DNA of 12,253 bases from Methanosarcinales archaeon. GTDB lineage: Archaea > Halobacteriota > Methanosarcinia > Methanosarcinales > Methanosarcinaceae. The stretch is from the NCBI GenBank assembly GCA_012329085.1, contig JAAXQB010000219.1, forward strand, positions 1 through 12,253. The letters are read 5' to 3'. The position numbers and the translations under genes were made by a program. The notes under the pieces were generated by a model that saw only the letters and a list, made by a program, of their open reading frames with translations, did not search any database and was not told the origin of the DNA. Shown here piece by piece: positions 6,761 through 12,253 of the stretch. Each line of letters starts with the position of its first letter. Position 1 is the stretch's first letter.

Positions 6761-6807
6761 TAATTATGTATAGATTGGCTTATAATGTTAATACAAGGAG
6801 TGTTAAT

Positions 6808-7266
6808 ATGAGAGTATTATATACTGATATAAATCGTTGTACCGGATGCAAAACTTGCATCACAGCATGTGCTACTACCCGTTCTAAATGGAAAAAAGGG
6901 GAGAGCATATCCATTAAAGTTGAATCTTTAATTCCTCGAAACTTTGTGATTAATAGTAATGATAGAAATGTTCCACTTCAATGTAAACATTGTGAAGAAG
7001 CACCATGTCTTGCTGTTTGTCCAGTTGATGCAATCTATAAAAAAGATAATCTTATTCTTCTTTCTCAATGTAATTGCATTGGTTGTAGTGCGTGCAGTAT
7101 TGCCTGCCCATATGGAAATATTATTCAAACTGATTACTATATGGAGAAATGTAATTTGTGCCATGAAGAAACTGACAGTGCATGTAGCATCGCCTGTCCA
7201 AATGGTGCATTAATATCTGTCAATTTCGATAAATTGACTAAAAAAAGGGAGGGTTTCGTACTCTAA
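6808..7266 (+). CDS. CooF/HycB-like polyferredoxin with four [4Fe-4S] clusters
   Basis: I take the ATG at 6808 (152 residues) over the upstream in-frame ATG at 6757, because AAGGAG (6795-6800) stands seven bases before it and MRVLYTDINRCTGC is the normal N-terminus. Four cysteine sets are visible: C11/14/17/21, C59/62/67/71 (CKHCEEAPCLAVCP), C90/93/96/100 (CIGCSACSIACP) and C115/118/126/130 (CNLCHEETDSACSIACP). This is the pattern of CooF, HycB/HydN and the electron-transfer subunits of molybdopterin enzymes. C88 is an extra cysteine. The protein should be cytoplasmic and carry electrons between an oxidoreductase and a hydrogenase. The CooS-like gene and group 4 hydrogenase downstream favour a CooF-like role, but 950 bases of non-coding DNA separate them, so co-transcription is doubtful. 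Confidence 0.88.
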   Translation: MRVLYTDINRCTGCKTCITACATTRSKWKKGESISIKVESLIPRNFVINSNDRNVPLQCKHCEEAPCLAVCPVDAIYKKDNLILLSQCNCIGCSACSIACPYGNIIQTDYYMEKCNLCHEETDSACSIACPNGALISVNFDKLTKKREGFVL

Positions 7267-7309
7267 TAATATAAAAATGAATGGCATACAGTTGATTGAT
7301 TGTGTTTAC

Positions 7310-7330
7310 GCTCATTTGTTCCAAATGAGC
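7310..7330 (-). repeat. GAA-loop palindromic element, perfect copy in reverse orientation
   Basis: Arms gctcatttg and caaatgagc with loop TTC, so the GAA loop and the 3' GTAAAC tail lie on the minus strand. It starts 43 bases after the ferredoxin stop and could act as an RNA 3' hairpin there. Confidence 0.9.
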
Positions 7331-7342
7331 TGTTGAAAATTT

Positions 7343-7385
7343 CACAATTTTTTATATGCTGGGAAAAAAACTTCTAATTTTTCTA
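7343..7385. repeat. GAGAAA-hairpin family (third repeat), diverged copy
   Basis: tatatgctgggaaaaaaa then cttctaatttttct. Same layout as 7541-7568 (tatactgagaaaaaattt then ctaatttctc), with G/A and C/T changes that weaken the stem. Confidence 0.5.
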
Positions 7386-7432
7386 ACACATATTCTTTTA
7401 TAAAAAAATATGTCGTCAAAGATTTTTTTGTT

Positions 7433-7457
7433 GTATATGATTTATAAAATCATGTGT
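7433..7457. repeat. AT-rich hairpin family, imperfect copy
   Basis: gtatatgattt, ATA, aaatcatgtgt. Most of the 11 pairs form, some by G-U wobble. The 5' flank (ttttttgtt) resembles those of 6519 and 7679. Confidence 0.55.
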
Positions 7458-7511
7458 TATTTAAAAATGTTTCAAATTTTCAATAGTTAATTAAGCGCGC
7501 ATTTTTTTATA

Positions 7512-7532
7512 GCTTATTCGGAACGAACGATC
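7512..7532 (+). repeat. GAA-loop palindromic element, decayed copy
   Basis: gcttattcg, GAA, cgaacgatc, followed by GTTTA. Loop, inner pairs and tail are kept; outer stem pairs are lost. Confidence 0.7.
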
Positions 7533-7540
7533 GTTTATTA

Positions 7541-7568
7541 TATACTGAGAAAAAATTTCTAATTTCTC
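7541..7568. repeat. GAGAAA-hairpin family copy
   Basis: gagaaa (7547-7552) pairs with tttctc (7563-7568). It follows directly on the GAA-loop copy at 7512 through ttattatatact, the same flank as other family members. Confidence 0.55.
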
Positions 7569-7678
7569 AAAAATGGTTTTATAAAACAATGTTGGCGTCA
7601 TGACACATGCACAACATAAAAATTTGTGATTTCTCTTAAATTGCTTTAAATAAATGGGTATTACACATATTTTTTATT

Positions 7679-7703
7679 GTACATAATTTGTAAAATTATG
7701 TAC
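7679..7703. repeat. AT-rich hairpin family, perfect copy
   Basis: gtacataattt and aaattatgtac form a perfect 11-base-pair stem around GTA, followed by ttagagaaaaaattt, a GAGAAA-type motif. Confidence 0.75.
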
Positions 7704-7760
7704 TTAGAGAAAAAATTTAATTTTTCGTTATGCATAATTTATAAACATATATGATTAACA

Positions 7761-7801
7761 CGCATTCTTTTAGAATGAGTTGGAGAAAAATCTAATTTCT
7801 C
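7761..7801. repeat. Two adjacent hairpins (diverged CATTCT element plus GAGAAA hairpin)
   Basis: cgcattct, TTT, agaatgag (7761-7779) is a hairpin related in sequence to the GAA-loop arms but with a different loop. gagaaa (7783-7788) and tttctc (7796-7801) form the next stem only a few bases on. Confidence 0.5.
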
Positions 7802-8102
7802 GTAAAAGTCGCAAATAAAAAAATCTGCGAATATAAGATTCAAAAAACAAACACTATAGTTTTTAATGTATAATACAGATAAAAAATTCGAGACATATAT
7901 AAACCAAAAAATTAAAATTTTTGAATGATTTTAAATTGTGATGCATATGCTATTTTCAAATAAAATTCTCAAAAAAATTTTTATTATAAAATTGAATCAG
8001 ACAATAAAAAAAATGAATTGATGTATGGGGGATTTTCCCTCTTTAACTAAACCTATGAAACTTAGTGTTCAGTATCTGGTTCTTTGGTCATATACAGTAA
8101 AC

Positions 8103-8121
8103 GAGAAATTGGAAATTTCTC
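8103..8121. repeat. GAGAAA-hairpin family, perfect copy
   Basis: gagaaatt and aatttctc pair perfectly (eight pairs) around GGA. Two bases separate it from the next hairpin. Confidence 0.75.
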
Positions 8122-8123
8122 TA

Positions 8124-8144
8124 ACTCATTCAGAATGAATGAGT
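8124..8144 (+). repeat. GAA-loop palindromic element, perfect variant copy
   Basis: Arms actcattca and tgaatgagt, loop GAA, followed by GTTTAG. Both end pairs of each arm are changed from G-C to A-T relative to the 6560 copy, with pairing kept. Confidence 0.88.
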
Positions 8145-8149
8145 GTTTA

Positions 8150-8174
8150 GTATATAACTTTATAAGTTATATAC
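8150..8174. promoter_or_regulatory. Perfect inverted repeat in the promoter region of the hydrogenase operon
   Basis: gtatataactt and aagttatatac are exact reverse complements separated by TAT, 44 bases before the ATG of the CooS-like gene. The sequence also contains TATA-box-like strings at about the distance expected for an archaeal promoter with a short leader. It may be an operator overlapping the TATA box, or simply a member of the AT-rich hairpin family seen at 7679. Confidence 0.5.
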
Positions 8175-8218
8175 AATAGAAAAATAAAACAAGCAAAAAT
8201 AAAAAAAATGGATTAAAA

Positions 8219-9517
8219 ATGACAATTGATAGACTTATTGAGAGAACTAAAGAGCGAAATATTACCACTTATTTTAAAAGAAATTCAGATCATAAAAGAA
8301 GAAATGATTTAAAGCATACAGGTGCCACTTCTTCTACTCAGTTTGGATTTTCTACAATCAGTCCATACGACAAAGAAAATTTGACAATCGAGGGATTGAA
8401 TATTCATCAAGTGGTTTCTAGAAACTTTTGTCAAATGATTGGAATGGGCACAAGTTATTTTTCACGAAATTTAACTAATAGTGAATTATTGGCTTCAATA
8501 GACATTAAAGAAATTGATGATAAATATATTTCAAAAAATCTTGCACTTGGAATTGTAAAAGGATTTCAAAAAGCCACAACTTCTAATTCAGTCGAAGATT
8601 TATTTGAAGAAAGTTTAAAACTTGCAGCATGCGGAGGATTTGCATTACTTACAAATGAACCTTACTTATCACCTTTTACAGCAAAAGTTGGGCATGGGCA
8701 CATATGTGAAAAAAACATAAACATTCTTTTGATTGGTATTGATGATGAATTAAAAAGTAACCTTTTAAATGAATCTGAAAAAATAAATTTAGAAGATTGT
8801 TCAGCAGAAAAAATCAATTTAATACAAATAGGACTTGGCAGTTTGCCAATGGTTGCAAATTTTACTGAACAAGAATTACCAATTGCAACTGCTGGAATTG
8901 ACCTTATTGTTATTGGAGATGATGGTTTTGCAGGCATTACTATTATTGCAAAAAGTTATGGTGCAAAAGTAATCTCTACAAAATATCAAATGGATGATGC
9001 TGAATTTTTAACAGATGCAAAAGAAATAATTGAAAAAGGAGTTGAATCTTTCACAACAAAAGATCCCAATTATATGTATCTTGATCCTACAACATTTGAA
9101 GTAAGTGTTGGCTCATCTAATGAATCTGAAAAAATGGTATATCTTGATACATATGATTTTGAAATTGTTGAATTCTTTGAAAATAATGGATACAAGGTAG
9201 CAACGGTTGGATGTAATGTAGATGCACCTGATTCATGCATTCATTTCCCGACATTTGCAAGTATGATGGCGAATATAAGGGATAATGAAAATAAAAATAA
9301 TATGCTCATATTTACAAAAGCAACACCACAAACAGTCACAGCATCTATGTTTATGCGGATGATTGGAGTTTCTGTTGGATTTATGGATTATCCTCCAATT
9401 TATGGAAGTGATGTCGTAGTTGATTTATTCTTCACTCATTCTGCATTTAGTGGGAAACTTTTAATTCATAGCAATCCTCAAACAATGCTTGAATTAATGA
9501 AAAAAGAGAATTTTTAA
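8219..9517 (+). CDS. CO dehydrogenase (CooS)-like protein lacking most metal ligands
   Basis: 432 residues, against about 630 in CooS. Similarity to CooS is seen in order: IDRLIERTKERNITTYF (3-19), VVSRNFCQMIGMG (65-77), LALGIVKGF (108-116), INILLIGIDDEL (167-178), FTEQELPIATAGIDLIVIGDDG (215-236), DAKEIIEKGVESF (266-278) and the end MRMIGVSVGFMDYPPIYGSDVVVDL (379-403). The B/D-cluster cysteine block of CooS (CCRICLKGPC) aligns with a cysteine-free stretch around residues 37-50 (SSTQFGFSTISPY). The C-cluster histidine (HGH) aligns with LIGID, and two C-cluster cysteine positions align with GLGSLP and DDGFAG. Only six cysteines remain (71, 138, 163, 194, 332, 340); C340 or C332 may match one C-cluster ligand. 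CO oxidation is therefore unlikely. The frame is open and clean, and 12 bases separate it from the next gene, so it is not an obvious pseudogene. A structural or electron-transfer role with the hydrogenase is inference. Residue correspondences are from memory of the family. Confidence 0.68.
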   Translation: MTIDRLIERTKERNITTYFKRNSDHKRRNDLKHTGATSSTQFGFSTISPYDKENLTIEGLNIHQVVSRNFCQMIGMGTSYFSRNLTNSELLASIDIKEIDDKYISKNLALGIVKGFQKATTSNSVEDLFEESLKLAACGGFALLTNEPYLSPFTAKVGHGHICEKNINILLIGIDDELKSNLLNESEKINLEDCSAEKINLIQIGLGSLPMVANFTEQELPIATAGIDLIVIGDDGFAGITIIAKSYGAKVISTKYQMDDAEFLTDAKEIIEKGVESFTTKDPNYMYLDPTTFEVSVGSSNESEKMVYLDTYDFEIVEFFENNGYKVATVGCNVDAPDSCIHFPTFASMMANIRDNENKNNMLIFTKATPQTVTASMFMRMIGVSVGFMDYPPIYGSDVVVDLFFTHSAFSGKLLIHSNPQTMLELMKKENF

Positions 9518-9529
9518 TGGGGGAAATAA

Positions 9530-11407
9530 ATGTCTGATATAGAACTTCCGCTTTTAATATTAATTCCTTTGATAATATCCCTTGTTGCACTTATATTTGG
9601 AAATAAGTATCCAAAAGCAATAGCACAGCTTTCATCTTTAACATTGTTTGTGCTACTTGCAATAACAATTTCAATCCATTCAGATAAAATATTATCATTC
9701 ACGCAAGAATGGGTTCCATTTTTTGGAATTAATATTACACTTCAAATGGATGGTTTATCTTATTTCCTAACATTCCTTACAACATTCCTTGGAAGTTTAA
9801 TTGTTTTATATTCAGTAGGATATATGGTTGGATATTATAACAATCTTGGGCGATTTTACTTTATGTTGTTGGTATTCTTTGCATCTATGCTTGGAATGGT
9901 TCAATCGACTAATCTTATTTTATTATATATTTTCTGGGAAGGGATAGGTTTAACTTGTGCAGGACTTGTTGCACAGAAAAAAGAATCCACTGAAAACTTA
10001 TTCATGGCAAATAAGGCACTTCTTATGAATTTCTTTGGTTCTTGTTCCATGCTTGTAGGTATTCTCATATTTTACGGAATTGGTGGCAATTTTGATCTTG
10101 GAAATTTAGGATATGTGCAAAATGCAGATCCATATCTATTCAGCATAGGGTTTCTTTTGTTTATGTTGGGTCCAATTGCAAAATCAGCAATCGTGCCATT
10201 GAATACATGGCTTCCTGATGCAGGGGTTGCACCAGCACCTGTTACGGCTTTACTACATGCAGCAGTTATGGTAAAAGCAGGTGCTTATCTTATTGCAAGA
10301 GTATTAGGAATCATACAAATTGATGCATTCCCATGGCATTTCCTTTTAGCATTACTTGGAGTAATAACAATATTAAGTGGTGTGACAATGGCGTTGATGC
10401 AATCCAATATAAAAAGATTGCTTGCATGCCATACAATCAGTCAAATTGGATATATTGTACTTGGTATTGGACTTGGCACACCTCTTGGACTTATTGGTGG
10501 ATTATTCCATGCAATTAATCATGGTCTGTTTAAAGGACTTTTGTTTTTATCTGCTGGGGCAATTGAAAAAGAGATACACACAAAAGATATGGAGCAGATG
10601 GGCGGTTTAAGTAAAAAGATGCCAATAACTTTTATTCTTTGTGTGATTGCATCTCTTTCCATATCAGGAGTGCCATTATTTAATGGATTTAATAGTAAAT
10701 GGTTAATTTATAATGCTGTTGCAGAGCGAGCTATTGAACATCCAATATTTATTGTATTACTTATTGGTGCAATGCTTGGAAGTATAATGACTTTGGCATC
10801 TTTTATTAAAGTGCTTCATGGAATCTTTTTGGGGCAACTTAGACCTCATCTTAAAAATGCAAAAGATCCGGTTCCTACTATGTTAATTCCATTAGGTGTT
10901 ATGGGGCTTGGATGTATTGTATTTGGGGTTATGCCGCATTTGCCACTTAACTATTTAATTATTCCTGCAACTAATTATCCATTATTTATATTTCCAAACG
11001 CACTATTAATTGGAGATATGGGTTTTTGGAATCCAATACTTGCAGCAGTAATATTAATCATGGTAGTTGGATTTTCTTATGTTGCAATGTCAACTGTTAA
11101 AGTACAATCTATTGACGATGAAACAACTGATAAAGGAATGACTTATTATGGTGGAGAAATAGCACCAACAACACATGTCACAGCACACAATCTTTACTAT
11201 GATATGAAAAAAAATGAGCCAATAAAATCCATATTTAGTATAGCAAAAGCTGGTGGTTATGATTTGGTGCATTATTCTTCTGCAAAAGGCATAAAATTAT
11301 TTGCAAACATATTTAGAAAAACGCATGATGGAATTCTAAACACATCTATTGCATGGATGATTATTGGATTTGCCATCATATTATTAATTGCATTGGCAAA
11401 AGTATAA
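9530..11407 (+). CDS. NuoL/HyfB/EchA-like proton- or sodium-pumping membrane subunit of a group 4 hydrogenase
   Basis: A 625-residue polytopic membrane protein with many hydrophobic helices, the length of NuoL/HyfB-type subunits. Antiporter-like landmarks are visible: MDGLSYFL (73-80), WEGIGL (136-141) with E137 in the fifth helix, GPIAKSAIVPLNTWLPDA (214-231) with K218, APAPVTALLHAAVMVKAGAYLIAR (234-257) with H243 and K249, HAINHGLFKGLLFLSAGA (327-344), and K390 in the later broken-helix region. These charged residues make up the ion pathway in complex I and Mbh/Hyf/Coo hydrogenases. A G-rich ribosome site (gggg) precedes the ATG, 12 bases after the CooS-like gene. The C-terminal extension has a hydrophilic stretch (about 525-585) and a final membrane helix, possibly the lateral helix. 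Which hydrogenase subgroup it belongs to is not settled. Confidence 0.9.
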   Translation: MSDIELPLLILIPLIISLVALIFGNKYPKAIAQLSSLTLFVLLAITISIHSDKILSFTQEWVPFFGINITLQMDGLSYFLTFLTTFLGSLIVLYSVGYMVGYYNNLGRFYFMLLVFFASMLGMVQSTNLILLYIFWEGIGLTCAGLVAQKKESTENLFMANKALLMNFFGSCSMLVGILIFYGIGGNFDLGNLGYVQNADPYLFSIGFLLFMLGPIAKSAIVPLNTWLPDAGVAPAPVTALLHAAVMVKAGAYLIARVLGIIQIDAFPWHFLLALLGVITILSGVTMALMQSNIKRLLACHTISQIGYIVLGIGLGTPLGLIGGLFHAINHGLFKGLLFLSAGAIEKEIHTKDMEQMGGLSKKMPITFILCVIASLSISGVPLFNGFNSKWLIYNAVAERAIEHPIFIVLLIGAMLGSIMTLASFIKVLHGIFLGQLRPHLKNAKDPVPTMLIPLGVMGLGCIVFGVMPHLPLNYLIIPATNYPLFIFPNALLIGDMGFWNPILAAVILIMVVGFSYVAMSTVKVQSIDDETTDKGMTYYGGEIAPTTHVTAHNLYYDMKKNEPIKSIFSIAKAGGYDLVHYSSAKGIKLFANIFRKTHDGILNTSIAWMIIGFAIILLIALAKV

Positions 11408-11422
11408 AAAAAGGTGATAAAA

Positions 11423-11893
11423 ATGAAAGAATTATCAGAACAGGCAAAAGAAGTCATGGATGTTTTTGATGCAGAATCGATTGATGCTAAAAAAACACAT
11501 ATGCTTAAAATTTTTGCTGAAGTTGATGACCATATATTATGGCATGGTATTTTAAAAGAAAAATTCGATGCACGATTACTAACTGCAACAGGTGTTGATG
11601 AATGCGATTCATTTGTTGTACATTATCATTACAACATAAGGGCAAAACCAAGAGACCTTGTAGTCACCCTGAAAAAACGAGTTTCAAGAATAAATTCAAA
11701 TGTCAAAAGTTTAACACCAATCGACAATTCAGCTAATTTTGGCGAGAGAGAGACTGCAGATTATTTTGGAATTGAATTTGAAGGGCATATTCAACCTGAA
11801 ATTTTGTTTCTTCCAGATGAGCTTAAAGGTGAATATCTTTTACGCAAAGATTATAAAACAGGAGGTCAAAAATGTCAGTTACAATCCCGATAG
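11423..11893 (+). CDS. NuoC-like (30 kDa) subunit of a group 4 [NiFe]-hydrogenase
   Basis: GGTGAT at 11413-11418, the exact archaeal anti-16S sequence, precedes the ATG at 11423, so I take this start (156 residues) rather than the GTG at 11414 that lies inside that site. The C-terminal motif FGERETADYFGIEFEGHIQPEILFLPDELKGEYLLRKDYK (positions 106-145) is the hallmark of NuoC/HycE-N/EchD-type proteins. The N-terminal 60 residues are family-typical but weakly conserved. It is a soluble subunit that packs on the large subunit in the peripheral arm. It starts 15 bases after the membrane subunit gene and overlaps the large subunit gene by 22 bases, which implies coupled translation and equal stoichiometry. 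Confidence 0.9.
   Translation: MKELSEQAKEVMDVFDAESIDAKKTHMLKIFAEVDDHILWHGILKEKFDARLLTATGVDECDSFVVHYHYNIRAKPRDLVVTLKKRVSRINSNVKSLTPIDNSANFGERETADYFGIEFEGHIQPEILFLPDELKGEYLLRKDYKTGGQKCQLQSR
11861..11866 (+). promoter_or_regulatory. Strong ribosome binding site of the hydrogenase large subunit gene
   Basis: GGAGGT lies inside the coding sequence of the NuoC-like gene, five bases before the ATG at 11872, and fixes the start of the large subunit in another frame. Confidence 0.85.
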
Positions 11894-12253
11894 GACCATA
11901 TCATCCAGCTTTACACGAACCATCATTTTTTAAGGTTCATGTAGAAGGAGAAAAAATAGTACATACAGATATAAGATTGGGATTCAATCATAGAGGTCTT
12001 GAAAAAGTATGCGAAGCACGAACAATTGAGCAAGCACTAATTGTTATTGAAAGAGTATGTGGAATATGTTCTCAGACACATTCAACAGCATACTGTAATG
12101 CAATAGAAGATATTATAGGGATTGATATACCCGAGCGAGCGGCATATCTTAGGGCAATATATGGGGAGCTTGAAAGACTTCACAGTCATTTATTGTCAAT
12201 GGGTACTTTATTCCATACAATAGGATATGAATATATATTCATGGAATGTTGGA
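11872..12253 (+). CDS. Group 4 [NiFe]-hydrogenase large subunit, N-terminal part (cut by window edge)
   Basis: 127 residues are visible before the window ends. MSVTIPIGPYHPALHEP is the usual start of NuoD/EchE/CooH-type large subunits, followed by GFNHRGLEK (37-45) and the L1 motif ERVCGICSQTH (60-70) with C63 and C66, which bind the nickel centre. ERLHSHLLSMG (101-111) is also typical. The two L1 cysteines distinguish a true hydrogenase from complex I NuoD and from hydrogenase-related (Ehr) complexes, which lack them. The L2 motif near the C-terminus lies beyond the window. In the complex it should evolve or take up H2 coupled to ion translocation by the membrane subunit two genes upstream. 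The start is set by a GGAGGT site. Confidence 0.93.
   Translation, partial: MSVTIPIGPYHPALHEPSFFKVHVEGEKIVHTDIRLGFNHRGLEKVCEARTIEQALIVIERVCGICSQTHSTAYCNAIEDIIGIDIPERAAYLRAIYGELERLHSHLLSMGTLFHTIGYEYIFMECW

Larger units (their letters stand above)
5784..6807. other. Long AT-rich spacer with several hairpin repeats, no supported gene
   Basis: About 1 kb with no convincing reading frame on either strand. It contains a terminator-like hairpin near 5981, a decayed GAA-loop element at 5862-5883, a weak inverted copy at 6292-6312, and a dense block at 6519-6654 with an AT-rich hairpin, two perfect GAA-loop hairpins and partial copies. A second candidate long stem pairs actcatta (6096-6103) with taatgagt about 20 bases downstream. 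The last about 60 bases carry the probable ferredoxin promoter. Confidence 0.7.
7267..8218. other. Long AT-rich spacer built of interleaved hairpin repeats
   Basis: About 950 bases without a supported gene on either strand. It contains an inverted GAA-loop hairpin (7310-7330), a decayed one (7512-7532), several copies of a GAGAAA...TTTCTC hairpin with shared flanks, AT-rich 11-base-arm hairpins, and at its end a run of three hairpins (8103-8174) just before the CooS-like gene. A short G-run/C-run hairpin (gggga...tccc) sits at about 8027-8039. No tRNA, rRNA or CRISPR pattern is seen. Confidence 0.7.

Noticed and set aside
6757..6807. Longer start of the ferredoxin (17 extra residues)
   Set aside because: The ATG at 6808 has a well-spaced AAGGAG and gives the standard family N-terminus; the upstream ATG has no ribosome site and overlaps the likely promoter.
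6959..7213. 84-codon frame inside the ferredoxin gene in another phase
   Set aside because: It is a shadow of the cysteine-rich gene; the protein has no recognisable pattern and no ribosome site.
8022..8090. Possible tRNA or small structured RNA around the G-run/C-run hairpin
   Set aside because: No cloverleaf, T-loop or CCA-end pattern can be built; only one short stem is visible.
8219..9517. Hybrid cluster protein (HCP/prismane) as the identity of the CooS-like gene
   Set aside because: HCP is a relative of CooS, but the spacing and wording of the matched segments (LGIVKGF, the FTEQELPIATAGID block, the MRMIGVSVGF...YGSDVVVDL end) fit CooS better. Not fully excluded without an alignment.

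Overview
The window reads as a piece of an AT-rich archaeal genome, probably from a methanogen-like or related anaerobic archaeon. The evidence is a GGTGAT-type ribosome binding site, a membrane-bound group 4 [NiFe]-hydrogenase module, an archaeal-style nucleotide-sugar cluster, and very AT-rich spacers. I cannot resolve the lineage from sequence alone. All recognised genes lie on the + strand.

Region 1 (1-307): the 3' end of a gene with clearly higher G+C than the rest, cut by the window edge, then a spacer with a short tandem array of a palindromic element. Region 2 (308-5268): five adjacent genes (aminotransferase, Gfo/Idh/MocA oxidoreductase, hexapeptide N-acetyltransferase, UDP-sugar 6-dehydrogenase, UDP-sugar 2-epimerase). 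They match function for function the WbpE, WbpB, WbpD, WbpA and WbpI steps that make UDP-2,3-diacetamido-2,3-dideoxy-D-mannuronic acid from UDP-GlcNAc, a sugar for surface polysaccharide or N-glycans. Region 3 (5336-5783): a RelB/RelE-type toxin-antitoxin pair directly behind that operon.

Region 4 (5784-8218): about 2.4 kb that is mostly non-coding and packed with hairpin-forming repeats, holding only one gene, a CooF/HycB-like ferredoxin with four [4Fe-4S] clusters. Region 5 (8219-12253, open at the right edge): a probable operon of a CO dehydrogenase (CooS)-like protein, a NuoL/HyfB-like ion-pumping membrane subunit, a NuoC-like subunit and the start of a [NiFe]-hydrogenase large subunit that keeps the nickel-binding L1 motif.

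Two things stand out. First, the CooS-like protein is about 200 residues shorter than a normal CooS and appears to have lost the cysteines of the B and D clusters and most C-cluster ligands. It looks like a metal-poor CODH paralogue kept beside a CooF-like ferredoxin and an energy-converting hydrogenase. Second, a dispersed palindrome (two nine-base arms around a GAA loop, followed by GTTT) occurs in at least six perfect copies and several decayed ones. Its arms change in a compensatory way, and one perfect copy sits in frame inside the oxidoreductase gene. Two further AT-rich hairpin families are interleaved with it in the spacers.
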